DNA from: Salsuginibacillus kocurii DSM 18087
GTDB lineage: Bacteria; Bacillota; Bacilli; Bacillales; Marinococcaceae
NCBI RefSeq assembly: GCF_000377705.1
Contig: NZ_KB898626.1
Span: forward strand, 236,627-300,626
Length of the DNA: 64,000 bases
Reading direction: 5' to 3'
Below are positions 54,113 through 63,029 of this stretch, in pieces. The notes beneath the pieces were generated by a model. It was not told the DNA's origin. It made no database searches and saw nothing but the letters and a program-made list of their open reading frames with translations. A program made the position numbers and the translations under genes. Position 1 is the first letter of the stretch. The number at the start of each line of letters is the position of its first letter.

Positions 54113-54946
54113 TTATCCGTTATAATCGAATGTATCAGGATGAGGGCCGAATCTTTGACCTTGATTTAATTGATTGATTGCTATTATATCTTCTGACTCC
54201 AGCCTAAAATCAAATATATCAGCATTCGAATGTATGCGTGCAGGGGTAACTGATTTAGGAATCGTTGCCACCCCCTGCTCTATATGCCATCTCAATACAA
54301 TTTGGGCAGGTGTCTTTTCATATTTTTCGGCAAGCTTTCTTATAATTGGCTCCTCTAGAAGGTGACCTCTCGTCAATGGACGCCAGGATTGCAATTGAAT
54401 ATCCCGCATTCGGCAATACTCTAATAATTCTTCTTGAAAAAGGAGTGGATGAAATTCCACTTGATTCACCATTGGTTTAATTTGCATCGTTTGAGACAGT
54501 TGTTCTAAATGAGATTGATGAAAGTTACTTACGCCGATAGCCCGGACAAAACCTTCTTGATAGAGTTTCTCCAACGCTTTCCAAGATTCTTCAAACTTAT
54601 TTGGCACAGGCCAATGTAATAAATAAAGGTCAATATAATCTACGCTTAGCTGTAGTCTACTTTTTTCAAATGCTTTCAACGTCTGCTCATACCCATGGTC
54701 ATCATTCCACAGTTTTGTAGTGAGAAAGACATCTTTACGTGGAAGGCCGCTAGCTTCAATCGCCTTCCCTACTCCTTTTTCATTTCCATAAAAAGAAGCT
54801 GTATCAATACTTCTATAACCACTTTCAATTGCTGCTTGCACAGCTTCTTCCACTTCATTTCCTTCTTCAGCTTTGTAAACACCTAGCCCAAGCTGAGGCA
54901 TTTCTACATTATTATAAAGTTTGACGGTCGGTATTGAATGTTTCAC
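54113..54946 (-). CDS. Aldo/keto reductase
   Basis: A 277-residue AKR5-type NADPH reductase (YtbE/YvgN-like). Catalytic residues: Asp in SIDTASFYGNE (Asp and Tyr), the Lys of LTTKLW and the His of YLLHWPVP. Cofactor residues lie in IPKSVTPARIHSN. A usual general aldehyde reductase, including methylglyoxal. The start is a GTG at 54946, six bases after AGGAGGG; this GTG is inside the parS-like palindrome. A longer frame from 54985 would overlap ung. It follows ung by 20 bp. Confidence 0.88.
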   Translation of the reverse strand: MKHSIPTVKLYNNVEMPQLGLGVYKAEEGNEVEEAVQAAIESGYRSIDTASFYGNEKGVGKAIEASGLPRKDVFLTTKLWNDDHGYEQTLKAFEKSRLQLSVDYIDLYLLHWPVPNKFEESWKALEKLYQEGFVRAIGVSNFHQSHLEQLSQTMQIKPMVNQVEFHPLLFQEELLEYCRMRDIQLQSWRPLTRGHLLEEPIIRKLAEKYEKTPAQIVLRWHIEQGVATIPKSVTPARIHSNADIFDFRLESEDIIAINQLNQGQRFGPHPDTFDYNG

Positions 54947-54954
54947 GTGAAACC
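54939..54954. other. parS-like site covering the reductase start
   Basis: TGTTTCACGTGAAACC differs from parS only at the last base. The GTG start codon of the reductase and part of its ribosome-binding spacer lie inside it. Confidence 0.65.
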
Positions 54955-54966
54955 CTCCTAAACTGT

Positions 54967-55638
54967 TTACTCTGGAAGCTGCCAATTTACTTTTTCTCTA
55001 CCTTGTTCTTCTAAAAATTCATTTGCTCTTGAAAACGGGTGGCTTCCAAAAAAACCACGGTGAGCAGAGAACGGACTCGGATGTGGTGATTCAATAACTA
55101 GATGACGGTCGTTACTTATTAATTCTTTTTTTCGTTGTGCGTGTTTCCCCCATAGCATAAATACAACAGGATCTTGTTTGGCATTCACTTCTTGAATAAT
55201 ACGATTCGTAAACGTCTCCCATCCTAGATCTTTGTGAGAATTTGGCTCTTTTCTTCTAACTGTTAAAACCGTGTTTAACAATAGAACCCCTTGTTCTGCC
55301 CAAGAGGTAAGGTGGCCATGATCTGGGATTTGATACCCCAAATCAGCGGCCAGCTCTTTTAAGATGTTTTGCAAAGAAGGGGGAGGATTAATCCCTCGTT
55401 TCACAGAAAAACTTAGACCATGAGCTTGTTCTGGTCCATGATAGGGGTCTTGGCCAAGAATTACTACCTTCGTGTTTGCAAAAGGGGTGTAATGCAGAGC
55501 ATTAAAAATGTCATTCATATCTGGATAAATCGCTTGATGAGTATATTCTTCTTTTAACTGGCTTCGTAATTCTTGATAGTATTCTTTTTGAAATTCATCC
55601 CCTATGACTTCTGCCCAGTCATTTTGCAATATTTTCAT
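54967..55638 (-). CDS. ung: Uracil-DNA glycosylase
   Basis: A 223-residue family 1 UDG that removes uracil from DNA. Motif A is [18 protein letters not shown] (about residue 63) with the catalytic Asp, and motif B is [16 protein letters not shown] with the catalytic His (about residue 185). Length is normal. AGAAAGGATATTTCACT precedes the ATG. It is the first of two genes with the reductase. In B. subtilis ung (ywdG) sits near ywdI-ywdK, but here it is 17 kb away. Confidence 0.97.
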   Translation of the reverse strand: MKILQNDWAEVIGDEFQKEYYQELRSQLKEEYTHQAIYPDMNDIFNALHYTPFANTKVVILGQDPYHGPEQAHGLSFSVKRGINPPPSLQNILKELAADLGYQIPDHGHLTSWAEQGVLLLNTVLTVRRKEPNSHKDLGWETFTNRIIQEVNAKQDPVVFMLWGKHAQRKKELISNDRHLVIESPHPSPFSAHRGFFGSHPFSRANEFLEEQGREKVNWQLPE

Positions 55639-55675
55639 AGTGAAATATCCTTTCTCTTACAAAGCTTTGCCCCTA

Positions 55676-55691
55676 TGTTTCACATGAAACA
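55676..55691. other. parS-like site between ung and the IMPase gene
   Basis: TGTTTCACATGAAACA differs from parS at one base in the central CACGTG. It lies in the 53-bp gap between ung and the IMPase-family gene. Confidence 0.55.
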
Positions 55692-56468
55692 TTAACGTTT
55701 AATTTGGTCTTTGAGAATGTTAAATATTTCTTTATTCCCTGCCCTGACACTTAATCCTTTTGGCTCTGGAAACACTTCTGCTTGGCCACCTGCTTCTGCT
55801 ACTAACAGAATGCCCGCTTCAACGTCCCATTCCTTTAGTTTAAGTTCCCAATAACCGTCGAGCTTTCCAGAAGCCACCATTGCTAAATCAAGAGCTGCTG
55901 CTCCTATGCGACGAATCCCACCTATTTGGGTAATCATCGTTGAGAAATGCTCTACATTATTATCTGAGTCTGTTGCTTTATCATAAGGGAAACCCGTACC
56001 TAACACAGCTTTGGAGAGGGTGTATACAGTTGAAACTTGGATAGGCTCATTATTACACCATGCTCCTTCTCCTTTTATCGTTTCATATGTTTCCCCTAAC
56101 TTAGGTGCATGAATCAAACCGGCAACCGTTTCTCCCTTATAGCGAATCCCTATAGAAATACAAAAGGCTGGTAACCCTCTTGCATAATTAACTGTTCCAT
56201 CAATCGGGTCTATTACCCATTCATAATCTGCTTTGCCGCTATGTACACCACTCTCTTCTGTCAAAAGGGCATGATCCGGATAACGGTCGAGGATACGTTC
56301 TTTCAAAAAGTTCTCTGTCCAAATATCTACTTCTGTTACAAAATCAATATCTGATGTTTTTGAAGATATATCCATTGGTTGATCCATTCGTTTTAGTTGT
56401 TCTTTTCCTGCTTCTATAGCCCATAATTTTGCTTGAGCAATCATTTCTTTCCATTCTGAAACCTTCAC
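55692..56468 (-). CDS. Inositol monophosphatase family protein
   Basis: A 258-residue Mg-dependent phosphatase of the IMPase/SuhB family. Metal ligands: ALLTEESG (Glu), WVIDPIDGTVNYARG (Asp, Asp) and LKEWDVEAGILLVAEAGG (Asp). These enzymes dephosphorylate inositol phosphate and related compounds; the true substrate is unclear. The start is a GTG at 56468 with AAGGAGGGG upstream. It may be co-transcribed with ung. Confidence 0.9.
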   Translation of the reverse strand: MKVSEWKEMIAQAKLWAIEAGKEQLKRMDQPMDISSKTSDIDFVTEVDIWTENFLKERILDRYPDHALLTEESGVHSGKADYEWVIDPIDGTVNYARGLPAFCISIGIRYKGETVAGLIHAPKLGETYETIKGEGAWCNNEPIQVSTVYTLSKAVLGTGFPYDKATDSDNNVEHFSTMITQIGGIRRIGAAALDLAMVASGKLDGYWELKLKEWDVEAGILLVAEAGGQAEVFPEPKGLSVRAGNKEIFNILKDQIKR

Positions 56469-56768
56469 TTGTGCCCCTCCTTATATTTTCTCTCCCTCTA
56501 TCATATAGGAGATTCTATTTCTTTGAAACAACAGAGAAAGCCTCATTATCATCTACAATTATTTATTTTCCATAAGTTTTTTCCCACTGGTTATAATACT
56601 TTTGAAACTAATCTGCTCTTTCTTCCAGCATTATAGTAAATATATCCCTTCCAAATGATTAACCACCCTTTTTCAATCTATAATCAAAAGAGTTGTTTTT
56701 GGAACATATAACCGGGGAATATTCTCTTCAGAAGTTATTGATCTTATTGACTAATGAAGGAGCCTATT

Positions 56769-57362
56769 ATGCTTGAATTTATCCTCTCAATACTTGAACA
56801 GCTTGGCATTGTCGGGCTCATTCTAGGCGTGGCGATTGAAGCTCTTTCTATTCCTTTTCCTGCAGCCATATTTATGCTGGCATATGGTTATATTCTTGAT
56901 CCGGGTTGGACAGATTGGTTCTTGCTCAGTTTACTTTCCTCTGGGATTTATATGGTGGTTAGTTTCATCCCCTATCTACTAGCTAACCGTTATCATTACT
57001 TATTCAAGAAAAAATTAAATAGCGGCCGTTTAAAACGAATGCAACATATGGTAGAAAAATACGGAGAATGGGCCATTGCAGGCGGCAGAATGGTCGGAAT
57101 GGGCTATATCGCCTATGTTGCTGCTTTTTGTGAAATTCGTCCGTTTCGCTACGGTTTGTTTACGTTTATCGGGGTTTTTCCTACCGCTCTTCTAATGTTT
57201 TATTTAGGACAATTAGGAAATATTGAAGTTATTTATAATTGGTTTCAACGCTTTCAATATGTAATCTTTTCTATTATTGCGCTTTTGATTGGGGGGTATA
57301 TTGCACTTCGCTTATACCAGGTCAAACGAGCAAAAAAAACTAGAAAAAGTATAAACCGCTAG
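56769..57362 (+). CDS. DedA/VTT-domain membrane protein
   Basis: A 197-residue protein with four or five hydrophobic segments and the DedA hallmark GVAIEALSIPFPAAIFMLAYGY followed later by GGRMVGMGYIAYVAAFCEIRPFRYG. DedA-family members include undecaprenyl-phosphate flippases and phospholipid scramblases. The ATG at 56769 is chosen because AAGGAG sits six bases upstream; the frame from 56754 contains that site. It is convergent with rlmH. The 300-bp gap before it has no gene. Confidence 0.82.
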   Translation: MLEFILSILEQLGIVGLILGVAIEALSIPFPAAIFMLAYGYILDPGWTDWFLLSLLSSGIYMVVSFIPYLLANRYHYLFKKKLNSGRLKRMQHMVEKYGEWAIAGGRMVGMGYIAYVAAFCEIRPFRYGLFTFIGVFPTALLMFYLGQLGNIEVIYNWFQRFQYVIFSIIALLIGGYIALRLYQVKRAKKTRKSINR

Positions 57363-57379
57363 CCCATAAGTCTACCGGT

Positions 57380-57859
57380 TTATTTATGGTATGGTGTGCC
57401 TTTTTGAATTTGGAAGCTTCGATACAGCTGTTCAACCAACATTAAGCGAATCAATTGATGAGGAAAGGTCAGCTTGGAAAAGGACCACTTTCTATCTGCT
57501 CGTTGTAATACTTCTTTACTTAATCCTAAAGAGCCTCCAATAATAAAAGAAACTTTGCTTTTCCCATAAATAGCAAGCTCTTTTAAGTGATCTGCCAGTT
57601 CTTCCGAAGTAAATTCTTTTCCTTGAGGTTCCAAGGCAATCACATAAGCATCATGTGGAATTTTTGCAAGGAGTTTTTTTCCTTCTTTTTCCTTTATTAA
57701 TGTTTCTTCCTTTTCACTTCGTATACTAGGGGTTTTTTCATCAGGAACTTCAATAATTTGAAGGGCTGCATCTTTTTTAAGTCGTTTTTCATATTCGCTG
57801 ATCCCTTCTTGTAAGTAACGTTCTTTTAGCTTCCCTGCAGCTACAATTTGAATTTGCAT
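57380..57859 (-). CDS. rlmH: 23S rRNA pseudouridine(1915) N3-methyltransferase RlmH
   Basis: A 159-residue SPOUT methyltransferase that methylates pseudouridine 1915 (E. coli numbering) in 23S rRNA helix 69. It has VIALEPQGKEFTSEE, the SAM knot FIIGGSLGLSKEV (about residues 104-116) and the C-terminal LVEQLYRSFQIQKGTPYHK. Length is exact for the family. AAAGGAG precedes the ATG. It lies near the wal operon, as in B. subtilis (yydA). Confidence 0.97.
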   Translation of the reverse strand: MQIQIVAAGKLKERYLQEGISEYEKRLKKDAALQIIEVPDEKTPSIRSEKEETLIKEKEGKKLLAKIPHDAYVIALEPQGKEFTSEELADHLKELAIYGKSKVSFIIGGSLGLSKEVLQRADRKWSFSKLTFPHQLIRLMLVEQLYRSFQIQKGTPYHK

Positions 57860-57909
57860 GCTAGACTCCTTTACTTATGCACATTTTATCCACATGTGGA
57901 TATCTAGTT

Positions 57910-58068
57910 CTACCCTGCTGAAATTTTATATTCAGCTGTATTTGTACAATACTCACATAAGAGTAACTCCTTCTCTTCAGGTACGTTTTCAAAAATAGGG
58001 ACGGCCTCATGCTTATCTACAATATCATCTAACCCTTGTTCTACATGAGTTTTACAGCAATAGATCAT
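57910..58068 (-). CDS. CxxH/CxxC small protein
   Basis: A 52-residue protein with CCKTH near the start and CEYC near the end, the CxxH/CxxC pattern for a probable zinc ribbon in bacillar proteins encoded beside rlmH. The ATG at 58068 (MIYCCKTH) fits the family start and has AAGGTGG upstream; the longer frame to 58098 does not. Function unknown. Confidence 0.8.
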   Translation of the reverse strand: MIYCCKTHVEQGLDDIVDKHEAVPIFENVPEEKELLLCEYCTNTAEYKISAG

Positions 58069-58180
58069 ATCCTCCCACCTTTCTTTCAACTCCTTCATTG
58101 TAGCATAAGTTGTAATTTAACTTGAAATGCACACATGTGGATAAATAACTAAGCAGACCTTTGGCATGAAGTGTGGATAG

Positions 58181-58212
58181 AAAAACCTCTCACTTAACTT
58201 GAAGTGAGAGGT
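58181..58212 (-). terminator. Terminator downstream of htrA
   Basis: AACCTCTCACTT pairs perfectly with AAGTGAGAGGTT around AACTTG; T5 follows on the minus strand. A second short stem GTGAGA/TCTCAC lies at about 58223-58249. Confidence 0.88.
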
Positions 58213-58279
58213 TAACGTTATAAGGTGAGATAGGATGCACACTTGTCTCACTATTGATCGCAGCTTTCAGCATTTCTTA

Positions 58280-59530
58280 TTATAATTGTTCTCCTTCTTG
58301 GAGGTCGACACTTATGGAATGCTGCTCTCCTTCACGGTAAAATGTGACCTCTATCGTTTGGCCAATTTCAGCTTCTGTATAAAGATATTGTCTTAAGTCA
58401 TGTCCATCATGGATGGCAACCCCATTAATTTCGGTTATAACATCATATTCTTCCAAGCCTGCTTGGTCAGCTGCGGAGTTAGTGACTACATCCACTACAA
58501 ACACCCCGGATTCTACTTCTTCTGGCAGCATTAATGTTTCCTGCCAGTGATAGCTTGGAATTTCAGATAACGAATTGATGGCTACCCCTAATTCTGGACG
58601 TCGAACTTCACCATGTTGTTCTAAATCTTCAATAACGGGAACTGCTATTGAAGTAGGTATGGCAAAACCGATGCCTTCAACTGCCGACTGGGCAATTTTC
58701 ATGGAATTAATTCCAATGACTTCTCCATTAATATTAACGAGCGCACCCCCACTGTTTCCTGGGTTAATCGCAGCATCGGTTTGTAGTACTTCTGCATGCC
58801 AATCAATCTGTCCATCGCCAGTCATATCAATCGGTAGACTGCGTTCTGTAGAACTAATAATCCCCTGGGTTACCGTTCGGGCAAATTGTGGCCCTAGTGG
58901 ATTACCAATCGCAATGGCCGGCTCACCACTGCTTAGGTTTTCGGAATTCCCGAATTCTGCTACAGTATCAACTTCATCAGCATCTATACGCAATACAGCA
59001 AGGTCTGTTAAGACATCTTCACCTAAAACTTCGGCTTCAACTCTTAAACCTTCGCCCATGCTCACTTCTACTTGATTTGCTCCTTCGATGACGTGTTGGT
59101 TCGTTACAATATAGGCTTCTTCTCCATCAACCTTGTAAATCACGCCAGACCCATTTCCTGCACTTGTACCTTCTTCTGCCCAAAAGTCGGTTTCCTGCAA
59201 GTTAAATACTCCAACTACGGAATCAGAGACTTCTTCCACCGCTCGGCTTATATCTGTGTTAACGTCTACATCTACTGTTTCTGTTGGGGTATCTTCTTCG
59301 TGTTGCTCTTGTTGTTCTCCCTCTTCAACTACTTGCTCCATCTCTTGGTTTTCTTCACTTGTATCAGTCACTGCTGAAAATAGGCCATTACCTCCTAGTG
59401 ACATGAAAAGCAGTACAGCTCCAGCACCAACTAAAGCTCCAAGAAAGCCATAAAGTCCTGCCCCTGAACCTGATCGCTTATTATTTCGACGGTTCTGGCG
59501 GTCGTCCATATGATTATCATAATAACCCAC
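58280..59530 (-). CDS. yyxA: HtrA-type serine protease with PDZ domain
   Basis: A 416-residue membrane-anchored S1C protease. A basic N-terminus is followed by a membrane segment (about residues 27-45) and an acidic linker rich in Glu. The catalytic triad is His in VTNQHVIEGA, Asp in LTDLAVLRI and Ser in AAINPGNSGGALV; a PDZ domain follows (DQAGLEEYDVITEINGV). It works outside the membrane in protein quality control. The GTG at 59530 has GAGGGG upstream. It follows the wal genes, as yyxA follows yycJ in B. subtilis. Confidence 0.92.
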   Translation of the reverse strand: MGYYDNHMDDRQNRRNNKRSGSGAGLYGFLGALVGAGAVLLFMSLGGNGLFSAVTDTSEENQEMEQVVEEGEQQEQHEEDTPTETVDVDVNTDISRAVEEVSDSVVGVFNLQETDFWAEEGTSAGNGSGVIYKVDGEEAYIVTNQHVIEGANQVEVSMGEGLRVEAEVLGEDVLTDLAVLRIDADEVDTVAEFGNSENLSSGEPAIAIGNPLGPQFARTVTQGIISSTERSLPIDMTGDGQIDWHAEVLQTDAAINPGNSGGALVNINGEVIGINSMKIAQSAVEGIGFAIPTSIAVPVIEDLEQHGEVRRPELGVAINSLSEIPSYHWQETLMLPEEVESGVFVVDVVTNSAADQAGLEEYDVITEINGVAIHDGHDLRQYLYTEAEIGQTIEVTFYREGEQHSISVDLQEGEQL

Positions 59531-59802
59531 GGATCCCCTCACCATCCTTTCTCATCTTAACAGTAGCCTAATGTATGAACCCTGTCTATATATATTTTAA
59601 AAAGCGTCTCTGAAGCCGTCCAGCAAAAGGTTCTGTTTTTGAAACTTTTTCAAAATCACTGCGTTTAGCATGCCCTCGACCGTTTTTATTTAAACAAAGA
59701 TCTGGGATTTGGCCATGAATAAGACAAACTTTTATTAAGCATTTTAAACTTACAGATAGTTGCTTTCAAAGGATTGGGACCCTTTTTGAATTTGCTCGAG
59801 GC

Positions 59803-59872
59803 GGACGCTTTCACCATTGGCACAAGCGCGAGTTCAACTTCATCTTCCCTTCGTTTGATGACGCCGTGTCTT
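59803..59872 (-). repeat. Dispersed repeat family C, copy 4 (reverse)
   Basis: GGACGCTTTCACCATTGGCA with CAAGCGCGAG is the reverse complement of the core at 23146 and 45241. The 59531-59997 gap otherwise has no gene. Confidence 0.6.
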
Positions 59873-59997
59873 CTTTACAAGGTCAGCCTTCTCGGAAACC
59901 TGTCCTGGGGGCTTGACTGCCCGTTTTTTCAGCTAGAGTCGCCCCCTTGCTCCTTCCAGGCTTTTTAGCCACAACAACTACGTATCAAAAAACGCTT

Positions 59998-60037
59998 CAT
60001 AAAAAAGCAAGACCTGCTGTTTAGCAGAACCTTGCCT
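59998..60037 (-). terminator. Terminator downstream of walJ
   Basis: GCAAG..CTGCT pairs with AGCAG..CTTGC (internal mismatches) and is followed by six T on the minus strand; it likely ends the walKHIJ transcript. Confidence 0.8.
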
Positions 60038-60080
60038 TCACTTCATCTTATTAAGCCAACTTGAAAAGTCTGTTCCTGAG

Positions 60081-60875
60081 TTATACCGATATCAACTCTG
60101 TTGGTCGATACGGGTCAGTGTCCAATAGAGGTGGTTTCCCCTCGGAGTAAAAACCTTTTTCCTCAAGGACTTGGGAAACTGTCATCCGCGCTAGCTCTTT
60201 CATGTTATTATCCAAGCTCAAATGTGCTAGATACACTTGCTGGGTATGAGAGGAAATACAATCACTTAATGCCTTTCCTGCATCCTCATTAGATACGTGT
60301 CCCATGTCACCTAATATGCGTCGTTTCACATTCCATGGATATTTCCCCATGCGCAGCATATTCATATCATGGTTTGCTTCAAAAATAAGGGTATGAGCAC
60401 CGTGAATGGTTCCTTTGATTTGGTCACTTACATAGCCCATATCAGTCGCTAATGCCAGTTTTCTTCCCTCATGATGGAAGGTGAAAAACATAGGATCAGC
60501 GGCGTCATGAGACACCCTGAATGTCTCTACGTCCAAATCAGCGAAGGAGGTAACTGTTTGTGGTTCTAAATGAAAACGTTGCTCTGATTGAATAGGGCCT
60601 AGACTTTGCTCCATCGCTTGCCATGTTGCTTCATTCGCATAAATGGGGAGGTTATACTTACGCGCAAGGATCCCCACTCCTTTTATATGGTCACTATGTT
60701 CATGGCTGACTAGAATGGCATCTAATTCCCTCGGAGTACGGTCCACTTTTGCTAAAAGTTCCTCCATCTTTTTTCCACTTAAACCAGCATCAATTAACAG
60801 ACGTTGCTTCTTTGTTTCAACGTAAACAGCGTTTCCAGTACTGCCGCTAGCTAGTACACTGCACTTTAATGTCAA
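60081..60875 (-). CDS. walJ: WalJ, metallo-beta-lactamase-fold hydrolase
   Basis: A 264-residue metallo-beta-lactamase-fold protein with SHEHSDHIKGVGILARK carrying the HxHxDH metal motif (about residue 55) and later His/Asp ligands in FEANHDMNML and MGHVSNEDAG. YycJ/WalJ homologues have been shown to be exonucleases and affect genome maintenance. The start is a TTG at 60875 with GGAGGG upstream; a frame from 60890 contains that site. Last gene of the wal operon. Confidence 0.93.
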   Translation of the reverse strand: MTLKCSVLASGSTGNAVYVETKKQRLLIDAGLSGKKMEELLAKVDRTPRELDAILVSHEHSDHIKGVGILARKYNLPIYANEATWQAMEQSLGPIQSEQRFHLEPQTVTSFADLDVETFRVSHDAADPMFFTFHHEGRKLALATDMGYVSDQIKGTIHGAHTLIFEANHDMNMLRMGKYPWNVKRRILGDMGHVSNEDAGKALSDCISSHTQQVYLAHLSLDNNMKELARMTVSQVLEEKGFYSEGKPPLLDTDPYRPTELISV

Positions 60876-60904
60876 TACTTTTCCCTCCATAATGATGCCG
60901 CGCC

Positions 60905-61690
60905 TTACGAATCCTCTTCCGTTAAATCGACAATATTGCCTTCAATTGCATGAACGAGATACATCTCTTCTCCATTAATTTCGATAAGATACATAGGGGC
61001 AAACGCTCGCACCGTCTCTTCATTCCCAAAGGGGTTATGAAAACCAAGATCCATTTGGGTGATATCGTCGTTATACATGAGCACCCCTTCATTTAACAAA
61101 TTTTCAAGGGCCAACGGAGGACTAATAAAATCCTGGGTGCGCCCGCCTGCTTCCACATCTGAAAAACTTTGAGCAAAACTATCGATATTACCTTCTTCAT
61201 CAATAAACAATACTAACGCATGAGCTTCATACGTATAGATGGTCTGATCTTCGTACGTTTGATAAAAAACAAACTGGCGGGCATCAGAGTCCCAATATCC
61301 GTAGCGGAAATAATCACCGCCTACGACGTATTCCTCGATAAACTCCGTTAATTCATCCGTAATATCTTCAGGAGGGAGTTCAAATGGCTCGTTCAAACTT
61401 ACGTTTATAGTGTCTTCATCAACGACATACTCATCGTCTTCATTTAGATTTTCAATCGCATCTTCCGGCACAGAAAAAGAGGATTTCACAATGTGCTGAC
61501 CTTCGGATATCTCTTCAGGCCATTCTGTTTCAAGGGTGATATTGTTTTCTTCAAGTGTTTCTTGTACAGTCGTTTCTGCTTGGACATTGGTTTGATAATC
61601 AGCCCGCTGTTCCATGAGCTGATACACCAAGAAGCTATTTAACATAAGAAAGGTAACGATAAAAATGGTTTTTGTTCTATTCCAATCCAT
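60905..61690 (-). CDS. walI: WalI (YycI), regulator of WalK
   Basis: A 261-residue protein with an N-terminal membrane anchor (TIFIVTFLMLNSFLVYQL, about 8-25) and an extracellular YycI domain. In Bacillus, WalH and WalI bind WalK in the membrane and restrain it. The extracellular part is very acidic. It overlaps the end of walH by 14 bp, so translation is coupled. Confidence 0.92.
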   Translation of the reverse strand: MDWNRTKTIFIVTFLMLNSFLVYQLMEQRADYQTNVQAETTVQETLEENNITLETEWPEEISEGQHIVKSSFSVPEDAIENLNEDDEYVVDEDTINVSLNEPFELPPEDITDELTEFIEEYVVGGDYFRYGYWDSDARQFVFYQTYEDQTIYTYEAHALVLFIDEEGNIDSFAQSFSDVEAGGRTQDFISPPLALENLLNEGVLMYNDDITQMDLGFHNPFGNEETVRAFAPMYLIEINGEEMYLVHAIEGNIVDLTEEDS

Positions 61691-63029
61691 TATTCTCCGT
61701 CTCCCCCTGTTCGCTCAATTCGTCAACATCAATTGGATGCCAGTTTCCATGAGCCTGAACGTACCATCTTGGTGTTAGTGTAGCCAGCAAATCCTGCTTT
61801 TCCATTTCATAGCCAACACTTAAATTCTCTATATCACTTTCTTCAAATGGGAGCACTTCGCTGTACATCTCAATGGTCTCTAAAATTTCTTCTCCGCTCT
61901 CTAACTGAACAAAAGAGCCAGTATCAAATGCTTCATTATCAATGTCGAACAGAGGCCTAGCATAACTGGACACTTGATTTCCCTCACGTTCTAGTTCAAT
62001 GACATTTACATCTGTTGCACCGTCAGAAAAAACCGGGAGACCTTCAATTTGCAAACGGTAGGAAACTGATTGAGTGCTTCCTTCTTCTTCCCAATCAAAA
62101 AGCTGATAGTTCCCCGTCCAGCCTGCGTGAGAATTAATAAAATCGAACCCGGAGGTCAATATATGACTCTCACTTGATGAATTGTTGTCGCTAAAGACTG
62201 GATTGCTGTATTGCATATAGCCCCCGTCTTCAACAATATCGAGCATTCTATTTCCATCACTTTGAAATTCCTGGCCTGCATGACGTGTATAATCAGGATC
62301 ATTAAACAACACTTGAGCAAAGTCTTCTGCATCCAAACTAGACATAGAGTAAGATCGAGTCGTATAACTTACACTTTCCTCTGGCAAATAAAGCGGAGCA
62401 GCTTCCTCTTCCTCATCACCTGGGTCATAAACAAACACCTCCGGCAGTTCATCCATAGCATCTAGGTACACCTCGTTAAATTCACTTCCGCTGAAGCTAG
62501 TTTCACCGGTGATCATAGCTGCCTCTTCCCAGGAGACGAGTTTAATTTGTAAATTGTCCTCTCCTTCTGCTTGTTCAGAAATCAACACTCGATCAATTTC
62601 TTCTACGTTAATGTGAGGCAGGTCTTCTTCAACTTCAAAAAGTTCATCTAACATCGTCCAAGGAATCGGAGCGGGAAAAATGACTTCTGCTATTCGCTCC
62701 TCTTCATAAATTTCTTCATTTGTAATGTCTGATTGAAGCGCCAATTCTTCAAAGCGAGCATCTTGAAGCTTTTCATAGAAAGCTCCAAACCTGTTATCAT
62801 TTCCGTCTAACCAGGCTAGATTTTCTTCATCATGAAAAACAATTCGTTCTGGGAAAATCGTTTCTTCGACTTCTTGTTCATCCCCGATTGGTTCCGTCTC
62901 GATATAACTCTCCTCAGAATGCTCGATAGTACTGTAATCAGGTTGATACGACCATAGTTCATACGTAAGCCACATGCTTGTCAACACGAGTAAAGTCAGG
63001 ACACCTGATTTAATTCGTTCGGTTCTCAT
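61677..63029 (-). CDS. walH: WalH (YycH), regulator of WalK
   Basis: A 450-residue protein with a single membrane segment (about residues 9-27) and a large extracellular YycH domain. With WalI it restrains WalK kinase activity. The extracellular part is strongly Asp/Glu-rich. AGGAGGAG precedes the ATG, and its start overlaps the walK stop by 4 bp (ATGA). Confidence 0.92.
   Translation of the reverse strand: MRTERIKSGVLTLLVLTSMWLTYELWSYQPDYSTIEHSEESYIETEPIGDEQEVEETIFPERIVFHDEENLAWLDGNDNRFGAFYEKLQDARFEELALQSDITNEEIYEEERIAEVIFPAPIPWTMLDELFEVEEDLPHINVEEIDRVLISEQAEGEDNLQIKLVSWEEAAMITGETSFSGSEFNEVYLDAMDELPEVFVYDPGDEEEEAAPLYLPEESVSYTTRSYSMSSLDAEDFAQVLFNDPDYTRHAGQEFQSDGNRMLDIVEDGGYMQYSNPVFSDNNSSSESHILTSGFDFINSHAGWTGNYQLFDWEEEGSTQSVSYRLQIEGLPVFSDGATDVNVIELEREGNQVSSYARPLFDIDNEAFDTGSFVQLESGEEILETIEMYSEVLPFEESDIENLSVGYEMEKQDLLATLTPRWYVQAHGNWHPIDVDELSEQGETENNGLE

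Noticed and set aside
59774-59968. 64-codon plus-strand frame
   Set aside because: It is made by repeat family C sequence and similar peptides appear at its other copies; no ribosome-binding site.
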